Positions 56,017-64,000 of a stretch of 64,000 nucleotides of DNA are shown here, piece by piece. The stretch spans positions 248,001 to 312,000 of the forward strand of contig CP066692.1 of the NCBI GenBank assembly GCA_016432505.1, given 5' to 3'. The position numbers and the translations under genes were made by a program. The first letter of the stretch is position 1. Each line of letters starts with the position of its first letter. The stretch is from Azosocius agrarius (lineage in GTDB: Bacteria > Pseudomonadota > Gammaproteobacteria > UBA6186 > Azoamicaceae). The notes beneath the pieces are model-generated. The model saw only the letters and a program-made list of their open reading frames with translations, made no database searches and was not told the DNA's origin.

Positions 56017-56039
56017 ATAATTATTTCAAAAATAATTAT
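56017..56039. terminator. first hairpin between convergent tsaC and cytochrome c4 genes
   Basis: A perfect ten-base stem ATAATTATTT / AAATAATTAT with a three-base loop CAA. It lies 19 bases after the tsaC stop and could terminate tsaC. Confidence 0.4.
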
Positions 56040-56042
56040 GTA

Positions 56043-56089
56043 GGCTAATGAAAATAATAATAAAATTATTTTATTATTAACATAAAGCC
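56043..56089. terminator. second, GC-capped hairpin between tsaC and cytochrome c4 genes
   Basis: An inner near-perfect repeat AATAATAAAAT / ATTTTATTATT separated by one base (56056-56078) is flanked by GGCT (56043-56046) and AGCC (56086-56089). It probably terminates transcription of the leftward cytochrome gene, or of both genes. Confidence 0.45.
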
Positions 56090-56112
56090 AACATAAATTA
56101 ACAGTTATAAAA

Positions 56113-56724
56113 TTATAATGTAGATATATACTCACTTACAGCAAGAATTTCATCATCAGTCATTTTCAAAGATATATCTCTCATAACACTAACAGCATCA
56201 GTTTTTCTTATTCCAGATTTATATTTTTGCAATTGAATAGAAATATAATAAGCATGTTGATGTCTTAATTTTGGTATATTTGCAAATTCATTTCCTTCTC
56301 CTAAAACTCCATGACAAGAAGAACATGAAATAATATTTTTTTGTAAATCTCCAGAAAGGTAAATTTTTTTACCTAATTTATTAACTTCTTTTAAATTCAC
56401 ACCATTATCAGATATCTTTTGTAAAGAAAAATAAGAAGAAATATCTAAAAAATCTTGAAAAGATAAATCTTTCACAATTCCATACATAATAGGATCAAAT
56501 CTTGAACCATCTTCTCCATGCTTAAATGCTTCTAATTGAGCAATTAAATATTTTGAAAATTGTCCAGCTAATTTAGGCCACATGGCTACTACGCTATTTC
56601 CATCATTCCCATGACAAGTAGAACAAATTCCGCTTTTAATTTTACCAAGTTCAATATTTTCAGATATAGCATAAGAATTTGTAGAAATCAAAAAACATAT
56701 AAATAATAAAAAAAACTTAAACAT
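56113..56724 (-). CDS. di-haem cytochrome c4
   Basis: Periplasmic electron carrier that can feed cbb3 oxidase. A signal peptide ends near TNSYA; haem motifs are CSTCH (34-38, followed by GNDG) and CSSCH (134-138). AMWPKLAGQFSKYLIAQL and FANIPKLRHQHAYYISIQLQKYK are the repeated cytochrome c4 half-motifs, and YGIVKDLS and RDISLKMTDDEI carry the methionine-ligand regions. It is 203 residues. It fits with the ccoNOQP oxidase at the other end of the window. Confidence 0.94.
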   Translation of the reverse strand: MFKFFLLFICFLISTNSYAISENIELGKIKSGICSTCHGNDGNSVVAMWPKLAGQFSKYLIAQLEAFKHGEDGSRFDPIMYGIVKDLSFQDFLDISSYFSLQKISDNGVNLKEVNKLGKKIYLSGDLQKNIISCSSCHGVLGEGNEFANIPKLRHQHAYYISIQLQKYKSGIRKTDAVSVMRDISLKMTDDEILAVSEYISTL

Positions 56725-56789
56725 ATTTTTAAAACCTTAATAATATTTTAAACATCAAAAAAATAACTATTTATAATATAAAATAAATT

Positions 56790-58034
56790 TTAAATTGAAA
56801 ATTGTAATCTAGACCCCAAGCTATTATATTTGCAGCATCTAGTACTTTCTTCATCATTAAACATAAAATCACTATTAATATAATTTAATTGAATTTTGAA
56901 ATTAGAATTCACAAACCAATTAATTCCAAAAGTGAATGAAGATGTTCTTCCTGTTTTTGGAAAAACAACAATATCATCCGGTTTATGCATATCAACAAAA
57001 GTAAATCTACAAGCTAACTCAATTGCTCCATACATTTTATTGCAAAAAGGATTTGACATAGACCCAGATTCCATAACATACATACGCTTTTCACCTGTCA
57101 ACAAATATCCCGCTTGAAAATAAAATCCTTTATAGACACTAGGATCTAAAGGAAACTCCCAAGTAATAAAATTATAAAAAAATTCAGATTGAATACTAAA
57201 ATTATTAAGTATAAAAATACCTTCGATTCCATAAATGGAAGAAAAAGTAGATAATTTAGTATCTCCAGTACCCATATGAGATCTATTAATATTATAATTT
57301 CTTCCTCTACATTCTATACTTGTATCTACAATAAGAGGAGTTGTATGGTTATTTGCATATTGAAAATTAAATCCAAAATGTACAGAAATTTTTTCATTAT
57401 TAACAAGTAAAAAAACACTTTTTACCATTAAAAAATTTTTGTCATTATATTCTATGGCAACATTATTATTTATATTATTTAAAGCAAAAACACAAGAAAT
57501 ATTAAAAAAACTTTCAAAAAAAGGTAAAATTTTTCCTTTTAAAAAATACTTACACTGAAATCCAAAAGATTCTTTCGTTAAAAATGCTTCTGTTAAATTA
57601 GAAGCTTCTAAAAACATATAATCTGGCAAACCAGTATTAGCTTCAATTCCAATTATTGATCCAAATTGTCCAATTTTGAATAAAATGTTATTTAAAGAAC
57701 ATTTTAAATAACCTTTAGAAAGATTAATTTTAGTTCCATCAGTTTGAGTAAAATTAAATTGTGAGTAATAATTTAAAGTAGCTTTATAAAACTTCCCCAT
57801 TTCACCGCTTACAATAAAACATCCTCTTCTTAAAGTTGCCCCTGATGTAATTTTATTAAACTCATCTTCTATTTTTTTATCACGAACTATATGTAAAACA
57901 CTATCTTCTTGAATAAAAATATTTGGATTAAAAGTAATTTCACCACACAAAATATTACAATATATAAATAATAATAATAAAAAATTAAATATTATTTTGA
58001 CTAAAATTTTATAATCATATTTTATGATCATCAC
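56790..58034 (-). CDS. OprO/OprP-like phosphate-selective porin family protein
   Basis: Outer-membrane channel. A long N-terminal signal region ends near CNILCGEI. The barrel shows family features: GATLRRGCFIVSGEMGKFYKATLNY, LKIGQFGSIIGIEANTG-type strands, GFYFQAGYLLTGEKRMY, GAIELACRFTFVDM and the terminal LGSRLQFSI. It is 414 residues. Family members pass phosphate or other anions; the actual solute cannot be told and could be nitrate, phosphate or organic acids. It is the clearest sign that the symbiont keeps an outer membrane. Confidence 0.85.
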   Translation of the reverse strand: MMIIKYDYKILVKIIFNFLLLLFIYCNILCGEITFNPNIFIQEDSVLHIVRDKKIEDEFNKITSGATLRRGCFIVSGEMGKFYKATLNYYSQFNFTQTDGTKINLSKGYLKCSLNNILFKIGQFGSIIGIEANTGLPDYMFLEASNLTEAFLTKESFGFQCKYFLKGKILPFFESFFNISCVFALNNINNNVAIEYNDKNFLMVKSVFLLVNNEKISVHFGFNFQYANNHTTPLIVDTSIECRGRNYNINRSHMGTGDTKLSTFSSIYGIEGIFILNNFSIQSEFFYNFITWEFPLDPSVYKGFYFQAGYLLTGEKRMYVMESGSMSNPFCNKMYGAIELACRFTFVDMHKPDDIVVFPKTGRTSSFTFGINWFVNSNFKIQLNYINSDFMFNDEESTRCCKYNSLGSRLQFSI

Positions 58035-58184
58035 AATTTTCCTAAATCAAACCACATCTAAAATAAAATTTAATAGTAATAAATTATAAACATATATGCA
58101 ACACATATCAATAATTTTCATATTATATCATTACTATTAATATTTTGATATATTATATATTTATTAATACACAAATATAAAAAC

Positions 58185-58763
58185 ATGTATAATAACATTA
58201 AATTTATAAAAAGCATATCTAAAATAAATAATATTAACTACAAAAATATAGAAATTTCTTTTATTGGTGTATCTAATTCAGGAAAATCAAGCGCGATAAA
58301 TGCTATAACAAACACAAACATAAGTCTAATAAGCAAAACTCCAGGAAAAACTAAAACTGTTAATTTCTTTTCAATAAACAAAAATTATTATTTTGTAGAC
58401 ACCCCAGGGTACGGATATGCGAAATTAAAAAAAACATATTTAATTGAAATTAAATATTTAATAATTAATTACATAAAAAAAAATAGATCATTAACTGGAA
58501 TATTCTTATTAATTGATTCAAATTTTGATATTAAAAAATTAAATTATCAAATAATAAATTTAATAAAGGAAAAAAAAATTCATATTTTATTAACAAAATG
58601 TGATAGAATAACAAAATTACAGAAAAAGATTATATTAACAAATATTAATAATTATATTAAAAATAATAGAAAATATAATATAACATTTCAATTATTTTCA
58701 ATAAAAAGTAAATTATACATAAATAAAACAAAAATAAAAATTAAACAATGGATAAATTTATAA
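58185..58763 (+). CDS. engB: ribosome biogenesis GTP-binding protein EngB (YsxC/YihA)
   Basis: GTPase for 50S assembly. EISFIGVSNSGKSSAINAI is the G1 motif (usually GRSNAGKSS), SKTPGKTKTVNFF the G2 region, VDTPGYGYAK the G3 motif and LTKCDRI the G4 motif. It is 192 residues, normal length. The stop is two bases from the convergent gyrB stop. Confidence 0.95.
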   Translation: MYNNIKFIKSISKINNINYKNIEISFIGVSNSGKSSAINAITNTNISLISKTPGKTKTVNFFSINKNYYFVDTPGYGYAKLKKTYLIEIKYLIINYIKKNRSLTGIFLLIDSNFDIKKLNYQIINLIKEKKIHILLTKCDRITKLQKKIILTNINNYIKNNRKYNITFQLFSIKSKLYINKTKIKIKQWINL

Positions 58764-58765
58764 AA

Positions 58766-61159
58766 CTAAAAATCTATATTTTTAGCATATAAAGCATTAT
58801 TATCAATATAATTTTTTCTATTTTTAATATCATTACCCATTAACATTAAAATGACTTCATCTATTTTTTTACAATCCTGTAAATTAATTTTAATTATTTT
58901 TCTATTTCTGGGATTCATTGTAGTTTCCCAAAGCTGATCTGAATTCATTTCTCCTAATCCTTTATATCTTTGAATACTAAACCCAACTTTAGCTTCATTT
59001 TCAATCCATTCCATTGTTTTACTAAAATTTATTAATTTATATAAAACTTTCCCTTTTTCTATATAAAAATTATCATTAAATAAATAATTAATTTTAATTA
59101 TCAAAAAATATAAATCATTATATCTTTCAGAAGAAAAAAATTCTTTATAAAAAAAATAATCATTTAAAATAGCATTTTGATACAAAGAAATTTTAATATA
59201 ATTACAATTAAATTCTACCATAAAATATAAATTACTATTTTTATAATAATTATTAAAATATTCCTGTGCCAAATGTTTCCATTTTTCTAAAACAGAAATA
59301 CACGTAAAATCTTCATCATTTAATTTAAAAACAAAAAAGAACACATCTAATAATTCTTTAGGATACTTATTTAATAACTCATTAATAATAACAGATATGT
59401 TTTTATAAATAAAAACAATATCTTTAATTTCTTCTTTTGATAAAACTTTTAAAGTTTTAATAGAAAAAATTTTAACATTAATAAAAAAATTATCAAAAAA
59501 ATAATTATTTAAGTCATTAAAATCATTAAAGTATAAACCTTCTTTTCCTTTTTTAATTCTATATAATGGCGGTTGAGCTATATAAATACATCCTCTTAAA
59601 ATTAAATCTTTCATATATCTATAAAAAAAAGTTAATAAAAGAGTACGAATATGCAATCCATCTACATCAGCATCAGTCATTATTATGATCGTACGATATT
59701 TTAATTTAACAAAATTATAATCTGTATCACCAACTCCGCACCCAAGTACAGAAATTAATAAATTAATTTCTACACTAGACAACAATTTATCTATACTAGC
59801 TTTTTCAACATTTAATATTTTTCCTTTTAATGGCAATACTGCTTGATTATATCTATCTCTTGCTTGCTTTGCAGACCCACCAGCGGAATCTCCTTCTACT
59901 AAATATAATTCTGAAAAAACAGGATCTTTAATTTGACATCCTGCTAATCTACTATATAATTTATTTAATTCTAAAAAATCTTTTTTTCTGATTGTATCTT
60001 TAGTTTTTTTAGCAGCTTCTCTAACTTTTACAGCTTCTAAAATTTTGTTGCAAATGATTTTAGAAATTATTGATTGTTCTAATAAATAATTATATAAATT
60101 TTTGAAAACAATAGAGTCAACAACAAATTTAACTTCTGAAGACACTAATTTTTCTTTAGTTTGTGATGAAAATTTAGGGTCAGATAATTTTACAGATAAA
60201 ACACCTACAAAACCTTCTCTAATATCTTCTCCTATAATATGAACTTTATTTTTTTTCAAAAAAATAAAATTATTCATATATACATTAAATGCTTTAGTTA
60301 AAGCAGATTTGAATCCAGCCATATGTGAACCACCATCTTTTTGTCTAATATTATTAGCATAACAAAAAATATTTTCACTATAAGCTTTAACCCATTGTAA
60401 AGCACACTCTACATAAATTCCATTTTTGATTTCTTTAAAATGTAAAATATCATTAATATTATCTTTTTTTAAATTTAACTGCTCCACAAAAGATTTTATT
60501 CCACCAGTAAATAAATAAACATTTTCTTTTTTTTTTAATCTATTATTTTTTAAATTAATCTTTATTCCAGAATTTAAAAAAGATAACTCTCTAAATCTTT
60601 GATCTAAAATATTATAATTAAAACATATACTATTAAAATAAAATAAATTAGGCTTAAAACATATTAATGTTCCTCTATTATAAGTTTTAGAAATTTTTAA
60701 TAATTCTGAAAAATTGTAACCATATTTATAATCCTGTCTATAAATATATCCATTTTTATATATACAAACATACATATATTCCGATAAAGCATTTACAACA
60801 GAAACACCAACTCCATGAAGCCCACTAGAAATTTTGTATACATTATTATCAAATTTTGCACCAGAATGCAAAGTCGTCATAATAACTTCAACAGCAGTTT
60901 TTTCTTCAAAAATATGAAACTCTACAGGAATTCCTCTTCCATTATCTTTTATCGTAACACTATTATTGGAATTTATGACTATATCAATAACATTACAATG
61001 CCCAACCAAGGCTTCATCCATAGAATTGTCTACAATTTCAAATATTAATCTATGAAGCCCAGTATTGTCTCCTGTATTTCCTATATACATTCCTGGTCTT
61101 TTTTTTACACCTTCAAGTCCTTTTAAAACTTTAATATTAGAAGAATTATAAACAGTCAT
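58766..61159 (-). CDS. gyrB: DNA gyrase subunit B
   Basis: ATPase subunit of gyrase. VLKGLEGVKKRPGMYIGNT and VDNSMDEAL mark the GHKL ATPase domain, PLKGKILNVEKA and IIIMTDADVDGLHI the TOPRIM domain, and VGFSIQRYKGLGEMNSDQLWETTM the C-terminus. The ATG at 61159, with AAGG upstream, is preferred to the longer frame at 61195; 797 residues. It follows dnaN directly, recF being absent from this place. Confidence 0.97.
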   Translation of the reverse strand: MTVYNSSNIKVLKGLEGVKKRPGMYIGNTGDNTGLHRLIFEIVDNSMDEALVGHCNVIDIVINSNNSVTIKDNGRGIPVEFHIFEEKTAVEVIMTTLHSGAKFDNNVYKISSGLHGVGVSVVNALSEYMYVCIYKNGYIYRQDYKYGYNFSELLKISKTYNRGTLICFKPNLFYFNSICFNYNILDQRFRELSFLNSGIKINLKNNRLKKKENVYLFTGGIKSFVEQLNLKKDNINDILHFKEIKNGIYVECALQWVKAYSENIFCYANNIRQKDGGSHMAGFKSALTKAFNVYMNNFIFLKKNKVHIIGEDIREGFVGVLSVKLSDPKFSSQTKEKLVSSEVKFVVDSIVFKNLYNYLLEQSIISKIICNKILEAVKVREAAKKTKDTIRKKDFLELNKLYSRLAGCQIKDPVFSELYLVEGDSAGGSAKQARDRYNQAVLPLKGKILNVEKASIDKLLSSVEINLLISVLGCGVGDTDYNFVKLKYRTIIIMTDADVDGLHIRTLLLTFFYRYMKDLILRGCIYIAQPPLYRIKKGKEGLYFNDFNDLNNYFFDNFFINVKIFSIKTLKVLSKEEIKDIVFIYKNISVIINELLNKYPKELLDVFFFVFKLNDEDFTCISVLEKWKHLAQEYFNNYYKNSNLYFMVEFNCNYIKISLYQNAILNDYFFYKEFFSSERYNDLYFLIIKINYLFNDNFYIEKGKVLYKLINFSKTMEWIENEAKVGFSIQRYKGLGEMNSDQLWETTMNPRNRKIIKINLQDCKKIDEVILMLMGNDIKNRKNYIDNNALYAKNIDF

Positions 61160-61202
61160 ACTAGCCTTACTCTTAACTATAAAAAAAACATACAATATTA
61201 TA

Positions 61203-62369
61203 TTACAATTTTATTGGCATTAAAACATAAATATTATCATTAGTATTTCTAAGATTTTCTATTTTAAAAGTATCCATAAGCTCATGATTCAAGTTATAAT
61301 CACAAGGTTCAATAAAAACAGCACTTTTAAAATCTGAAATTATTATTAACACAAATTCAGATAAAATTGCATTAAAAATATCTATAATATATTTGGCATT
61401 AAATGCAATAGTAATATTCTTTCCATTATAAAAAAAATTTTCCATTTTATCTTCAGCAAATTCTTTAATATTTGTATAGGATGATAAACTAAGAATTTTA
61501 TTTACTAAACTCATTTTAACAACACAATCTATCCTCTTTTCTAAAATACTTACTCTTAAAAAAATATTTAAAATATCTTTTTTATTACAAATTAAATAAT
61601 CGCCAATGATATTAGATATTATAGTATCATATGCAGGATATTTGCCAATCAAAAGACAAGTTTTTACAATAATATTTTTTGTAATAAATTTAATAAAATT
61701 TCCACAAATAATAATTTTAATAATTTCATATTTCTGAAAAATATTTATTACATCGCTGAAATTTTTTCCCGAAATTATAATTTGCTTTATAAAATTAGAA
61801 TTATCTAATAAATTTAATTTATACATTGATAATCTATGCCCATCAGATGTTACTGCGTATAAAATATTTCCTTTTATATCAAAAAGAACTCCATTCAAAT
61901 ATACACGAACATCGTTTTCTGAAATAGAAAAAAAAATTTTTTTATATATTAATTGAAGTTGAATACTAGATATCATAAAAAACATACTATTATTATTATT
62001 TTCTAAATGAATATTAGAAATAAATATTTCCGAAGATAAACAAATTTTAAATTTCAAATATTTAACATTTATTAATAATTCTTCATTTATTTTTTTTAAT
62101 TCTATAAATTCATTATTTGGTATAACTTTAATTATGCTAATTAACTTTTTTAAAGATACACTTAAAATTCCATCTTCATAAACATTACTTAAAAAAAATG
62201 TATATATAATTTCTAAAGATTTATTTACAGAAAAAATCATAAGTTTCTTTGCACATACTTGAAATAACACACAATGATCATTTGATTTATCCCCAATAGA
62301 TCTGTCAATAGCGCATGACATTATTTTTAAAATATAATCTAAATTTTCTTTATCAATAATAAATCTCAT
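61203..62369 (-). CDS. dnaN: DNA polymerase III beta subunit (sliding clamp)
   Basis: Ring-shaped processivity clamp. MRFIIDKENLDYILKIMS starts the protein; ILYAVTSDGHRLSMYKL matches the conserved ATDGHRL motif of domain II, NITIAFNAKYIIDIF the domain III start, and VLMPIKL the conserved end (usually -MPMRL). It is 388 residues, between dnaA and gyrB. Confidence 0.95.
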   Translation of the reverse strand: MRFIIDKENLDYILKIMSCAIDRSIGDKSNDHCVLFQVCAKKLMIFSVNKSLEIIYTFFLSNVYEDGILSVSLKKLISIIKVIPNNEFIELKKINEELLINVKYLKFKICLSSEIFISNIHLENNNNSMFFMISSIQLQLIYKKIFFSISENDVRVYLNGVLFDIKGNILYAVTSDGHRLSMYKLNLLDNSNFIKQIIISGKNFSDVINIFQKYEIIKIIICGNFIKFITKNIIVKTCLLIGKYPAYDTIISNIIGDYLICNKKDILNIFLRVSILEKRIDCVVKMSLVNKILSLSSYTNIKEFAEDKMENFFYNGKNITIAFNAKYIIDIFNAILSEFVLIIISDFKSAVFIEPCDYNLNHELMDTFKIENLRNTNDNIYVLMPIKL

Positions 62370-62379
62370 ATTTATCTCA

Positions 62380-63645
62380 CTAAAAAAACATTTTTTTTAA
62401 ATAAATATAATCAATTAACAATTTTTCATTAATTTTGATTAAATTTTCTATCTTTTTACAAATTTTAATATTAACATTATTTGTTATTTTAAAAAAACAA
62501 TTTATATCATATATATTTTCATTTGAAAAACGGTTACATAAATAAATTACCATATACTTTTGAAGTATTAAATTTTTAGATTTTTTTTTAGAAATAATAT
62601 CAAAATACATAATTCCATAATATTGAGCAACACTTTTAAGAACATGTAATATAGAATATTTTTTATTTTTTTTTAAATAAAATGTATTTATTATATATTT
62701 AACCAAATTTTTAGTAATAATTTTATTAATCAAAAAAGCATAAGATAATATTTTTTTAAATATTCCAAATAATAAATTAATATTATTTGTAACATTAACA
62801 ATTAATAACAAAATATCATATGAAAAATGTATATTATAAAATAAAGCTTTATTATTTAAAATTTTAATTTTTATATTAAAATTTGGATCTTTTAATTCCA
62901 AAAAAATACCTAAAAATATTTTGTTAATGAAATTCGTACTAAAATTTTTAATATCATAATTTTTACAAAGAGAAAAAATTATTTTTTTTTTATTTATTAA
63001 TAAAAAATCTATTATAAAAACAAGTTCTTGTTGAGATTTTAATGCTTTATTTAAATAATGAATATCATCTATTATTAAAAAATCTACAAATTTATAAATT
63101 TTTCTAAATTGTTTCAAATTATTTTTATTTAAAAATAAAATTAAATTATAAATAAAATTTTTAGCATTTATAAAAATGACATTTTTATAATTAATAAAAA
63201 CATAATTATAAATTGCGCTCAATAAATGTGTTTTTCCAGACCCAAAATTTCCATAAATAATCAAAAATAGTGTAAAAAAATTATAATTTTTTATAAAATT
63301 AATTATTATATTTTTTATTAATACATTACTTTCATCAACAAAAAAATTAAAAAAAGTATAATTTATCTTATAAGATCTTGTATAATTTAAATTTTTATTG
63401 CTCAAATATAAATTATTTTTATTAATTAAAATAAATATATTATATTTAAAAAAAATTATGGTAAATTCATTAATTAAAAAAAAAATTTTATCTATAATAA
63501 TATTTAACACATATTTATTTTTAACAATAATATATATATCATTGTTGCATAATTGAACTTGTATATCATAAAATATATTATTTATATTTAAATTTTTATA
63601 AATATATTTAATATATAAAATACATTTTTTCCAATAAGTATACAT
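62380..63645 (-). CDS. dnaA: replication initiator DnaA with eroded DNA-binding domain
   Basis: AAA+ initiator of chromosome replication. From the ATG at 63645 (421 residues) the N-terminus reads YWKKCILYIK, as expected; the longer frame to 63726 would add an improbable hydrophobic segment. Walker A is GNFGSGKTHLL (132-142) and Walker B LIIDDIHYL (about 190-198), both good. In domain IV, VAQYYGIMYFDIISKKKSK is recognisable, but the signature usually reading GRDHTTVLHA is ITNNVNIKIC (about 387-396), so specific DnaA-box contacts look lost. It is in the dnaA-dnaN-gyrB order, facing rpmH. Confidence 0.88.
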   Translation of the reverse strand: MYTYWKKCILYIKYIYKNLNINNIFYDIQVQLCNNDIYIIVKNKYVLNIIIDKIFFLINEFTIIFFKYNIFILINKNNLYLSNKNLNYTRSYKINYTFFNFFVDESNVLIKNIIINFIKNYNFFTLFLIIYGNFGSGKTHLLSAIYNYVFINYKNVIFINAKNFIYNLILFLNKNNLKQFRKIYKFVDFLIIDDIHYLNKALKSQQELVFIIDFLLINKKKIIFSLCKNYDIKNFSTNFINKIFLGIFLELKDPNFNIKIKILNNKALFYNIHFSYDILLLIVNVTNNINLLFGIFKKILSYAFLINKIITKNLVKYIINTFYLKKNKKYSILHVLKSVAQYYGIMYFDIISKKKSKNLILQKYMVIYLCNRFSNENIYDINCFFKITNNVNIKICKKIENLIKINEKLLIDYIYLKKMFF

Positions 63646-63809
63646 ATATTTAATGATAAAATTAATTTTTTTTAAATAGAATAACAACATTATAAATAAC
63701 AATATTTTAACTATATAATTAAACATAAAAAAAAGCTAATTAATAAATATAATTTATTATTAAATATAAGTTAATTACTAGTTTATACAATTATTGTCAT
63801 AATATAAAA

Positions 63810-63842
63810 AAATGTAATTTTTATATATAATAAATTACATTT
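63810..63842. repeat. inverted repeat in the dnaA-rpmH intergenic region
   Basis: Perfect 11-base arms AAATGTAATTT / AAATTACATTT with an 11-base AT loop, between divergent dnaA and rpmH. A weak DnaA-box-like TTATACAAT lies nearby at about 63783-63791. In Gammaproteobacteria this interval can hold oriC, so the hairpin may be part of an origin, or a shared regulatory element. Confidence 0.45.
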
Positions 63843-63855
63843 AATATTTGTTGAT

Positions 63856-63884
63856 TTGACTTCACTTATGCTTTTTTTTATTAT
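63856..63884 (+). promoter_or_regulatory. sigma70-type promoter of rpmH
   Basis: TTGACT (63856-63861), a 17-base spacer, and TATTAT (63879-63884), 31 bases before the rpmH ATG. Both boxes and the spacing are close to consensus. Confidence 0.6.
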
Positions 63885-63915
63885 CTTCTTTTCAGCTTTT
63901 TCTGGAGAACTTCTG

Positions 63916-64000
63916 ATGTCTTTGACTTTTAATCCTAAAGTTCGTCGCTTGCTTCGCACGGCTGGGTTCCGCGCACGTATGCGCACTGCAAATGGCCGCG
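63916..64000 (+). CDS. rpmH: 50S ribosomal protein L34 (partial, runs off right edge), GC-rich
   Basis: The first 28 residues are visible: MSLTFNPKVRRLLRTAGFRA then RMRTANGR, matching the L34 pattern T(F/Y)xP...GFRARMxTxxGR. GGAG lies eight bases before the ATG. Its place next to dnaA, on the opposite strand, is canonical. It is compositionally foreign: all seven arginine codons are CGT or CGC, and the last 100 bases of the window are 53% G+C by count, whereas the rest is strongly AT-rich. The identity is secure despite the oddity; the origin is not. Confidence 0.9.
   Translation, partial: MSLTFNPKVRRLLRTAGFRARMRTANGR

Noticed and set aside
63783..63986. A 67-residue minus-strand open frame with an Arg-rich start
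   Set aside because: It is the antisense of rpmH. The plus strand encodes a clear L34 start with promoter and ribosome-binding site.
1..64000. Reassignment of TGA to tryptophan, as in some tiny AT-rich symbionts
   Set aside because: Conserved proteins are full length using TGG for tryptophan, and no gene needed TGA readthrough to complete its domain.
1..64000. CRISPR arrays, insertion sequences, prophage or toxin-antitoxin loci
   Set aside because: No regularly spaced repeats, transposase or integrase motifs were seen. The only tandem repeat is the short one at rplU.

Overview
This window is a chromosome segment of a highly reduced, very AT-rich bacterial endosymbiont, using the standard genetic code as far as can be seen. 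Gene order points to Gammaproteobacteria: tsaE-mutL-miaA, lptD-surA-rsmA-apaH, rpmH|dnaA-dnaN-gyrB, a complete str-S10-spc-alpha ribosomal superoperon with the long zinc-free S14, and an EF-P/EpmA pair. It also encodes an ATP/ADP translocase of the NTT/Tlc family, a cbb3-type terminal oxidase, cytochrome c4 and a phosphate-selective type porin, but no carbon biosynthesis genes apart from an isoprenoid and quinone set. By inference this resembles the 'respiratory endosymbionts' of ciliates (the Candidatus Azoamicus / Azosocius type), which respire for the host and trade ATP across the membrane. The species cannot be fixed from the sequence alone.

Layout. 1-4.2 kb: ccoNOQP and a partial ccoG, transcribed leftward. 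4.3-7.4 kb: miaA, mutL, tsaE. 7.5-9 kb: efp, which appears to start at ATT, and epmA, which encodes its lysine-attaching enzyme. 9-15.1 kb: an operon of eboD-like, eboE-like, ubiE and ubiB genes, divergent from a gene for a PAS domain fused to a MenA/UbiA-like prenyltransferase. This is the most unusual block and is probably a quinone (or related prenylated molecule) pathway. 15.1-17.3 kb: tRNA-Asn, ssb and the nucleotide translocase. 17.4-35 kb: the ribosomal superoperon with secY, rpoA, tuf and fusA. 35.3-41.2 kb: rpmE, a malic enzyme whose frame breaks in a 12-A run, an HtrA protease, a small zinc-finger protein, tyrS, ruvX, rsmE and fdxA. 41.4-45.9 kb: very divergent lptD-surA-rsmA-apaH, in which ApaH has lost most metal ligands. 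45.9-56 kb: tRNA-Lys, aspS, ileS, rpsT, obgE-rpmA-rplU, ispB, rpoZ, rpmG-rpmB, tRNA-Arg and tsaC. 56-64 kb: cytochrome c4, porin, engB, gyrB, dnaN, dnaA, and the start of rpmH in a patch of strikingly high GC.

How the parts fit. Malate can be oxidised by malic enzyme. Electrons pass through a quinone pool (IspB, prenyltransferase, UbiE, UbiB and perhaps EboD/E) to c-type cytochromes and the cbb3 oxidase. The resulting ATP can be exchanged through the translocase. The remaining genes are mainly translation, tRNA modification (MiaA, TsaC, TsaE), a minimal replication set, and an outer-membrane maintenance set (LptD, SurA, HtrA, porin). Intergenic space is very small; several convergent gene pairs overlap or nearly touch. 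No insertion sequence, prophage, CRISPR array or rRNA gene was seen, and no gene-free stretch exceeds about 300 bases.
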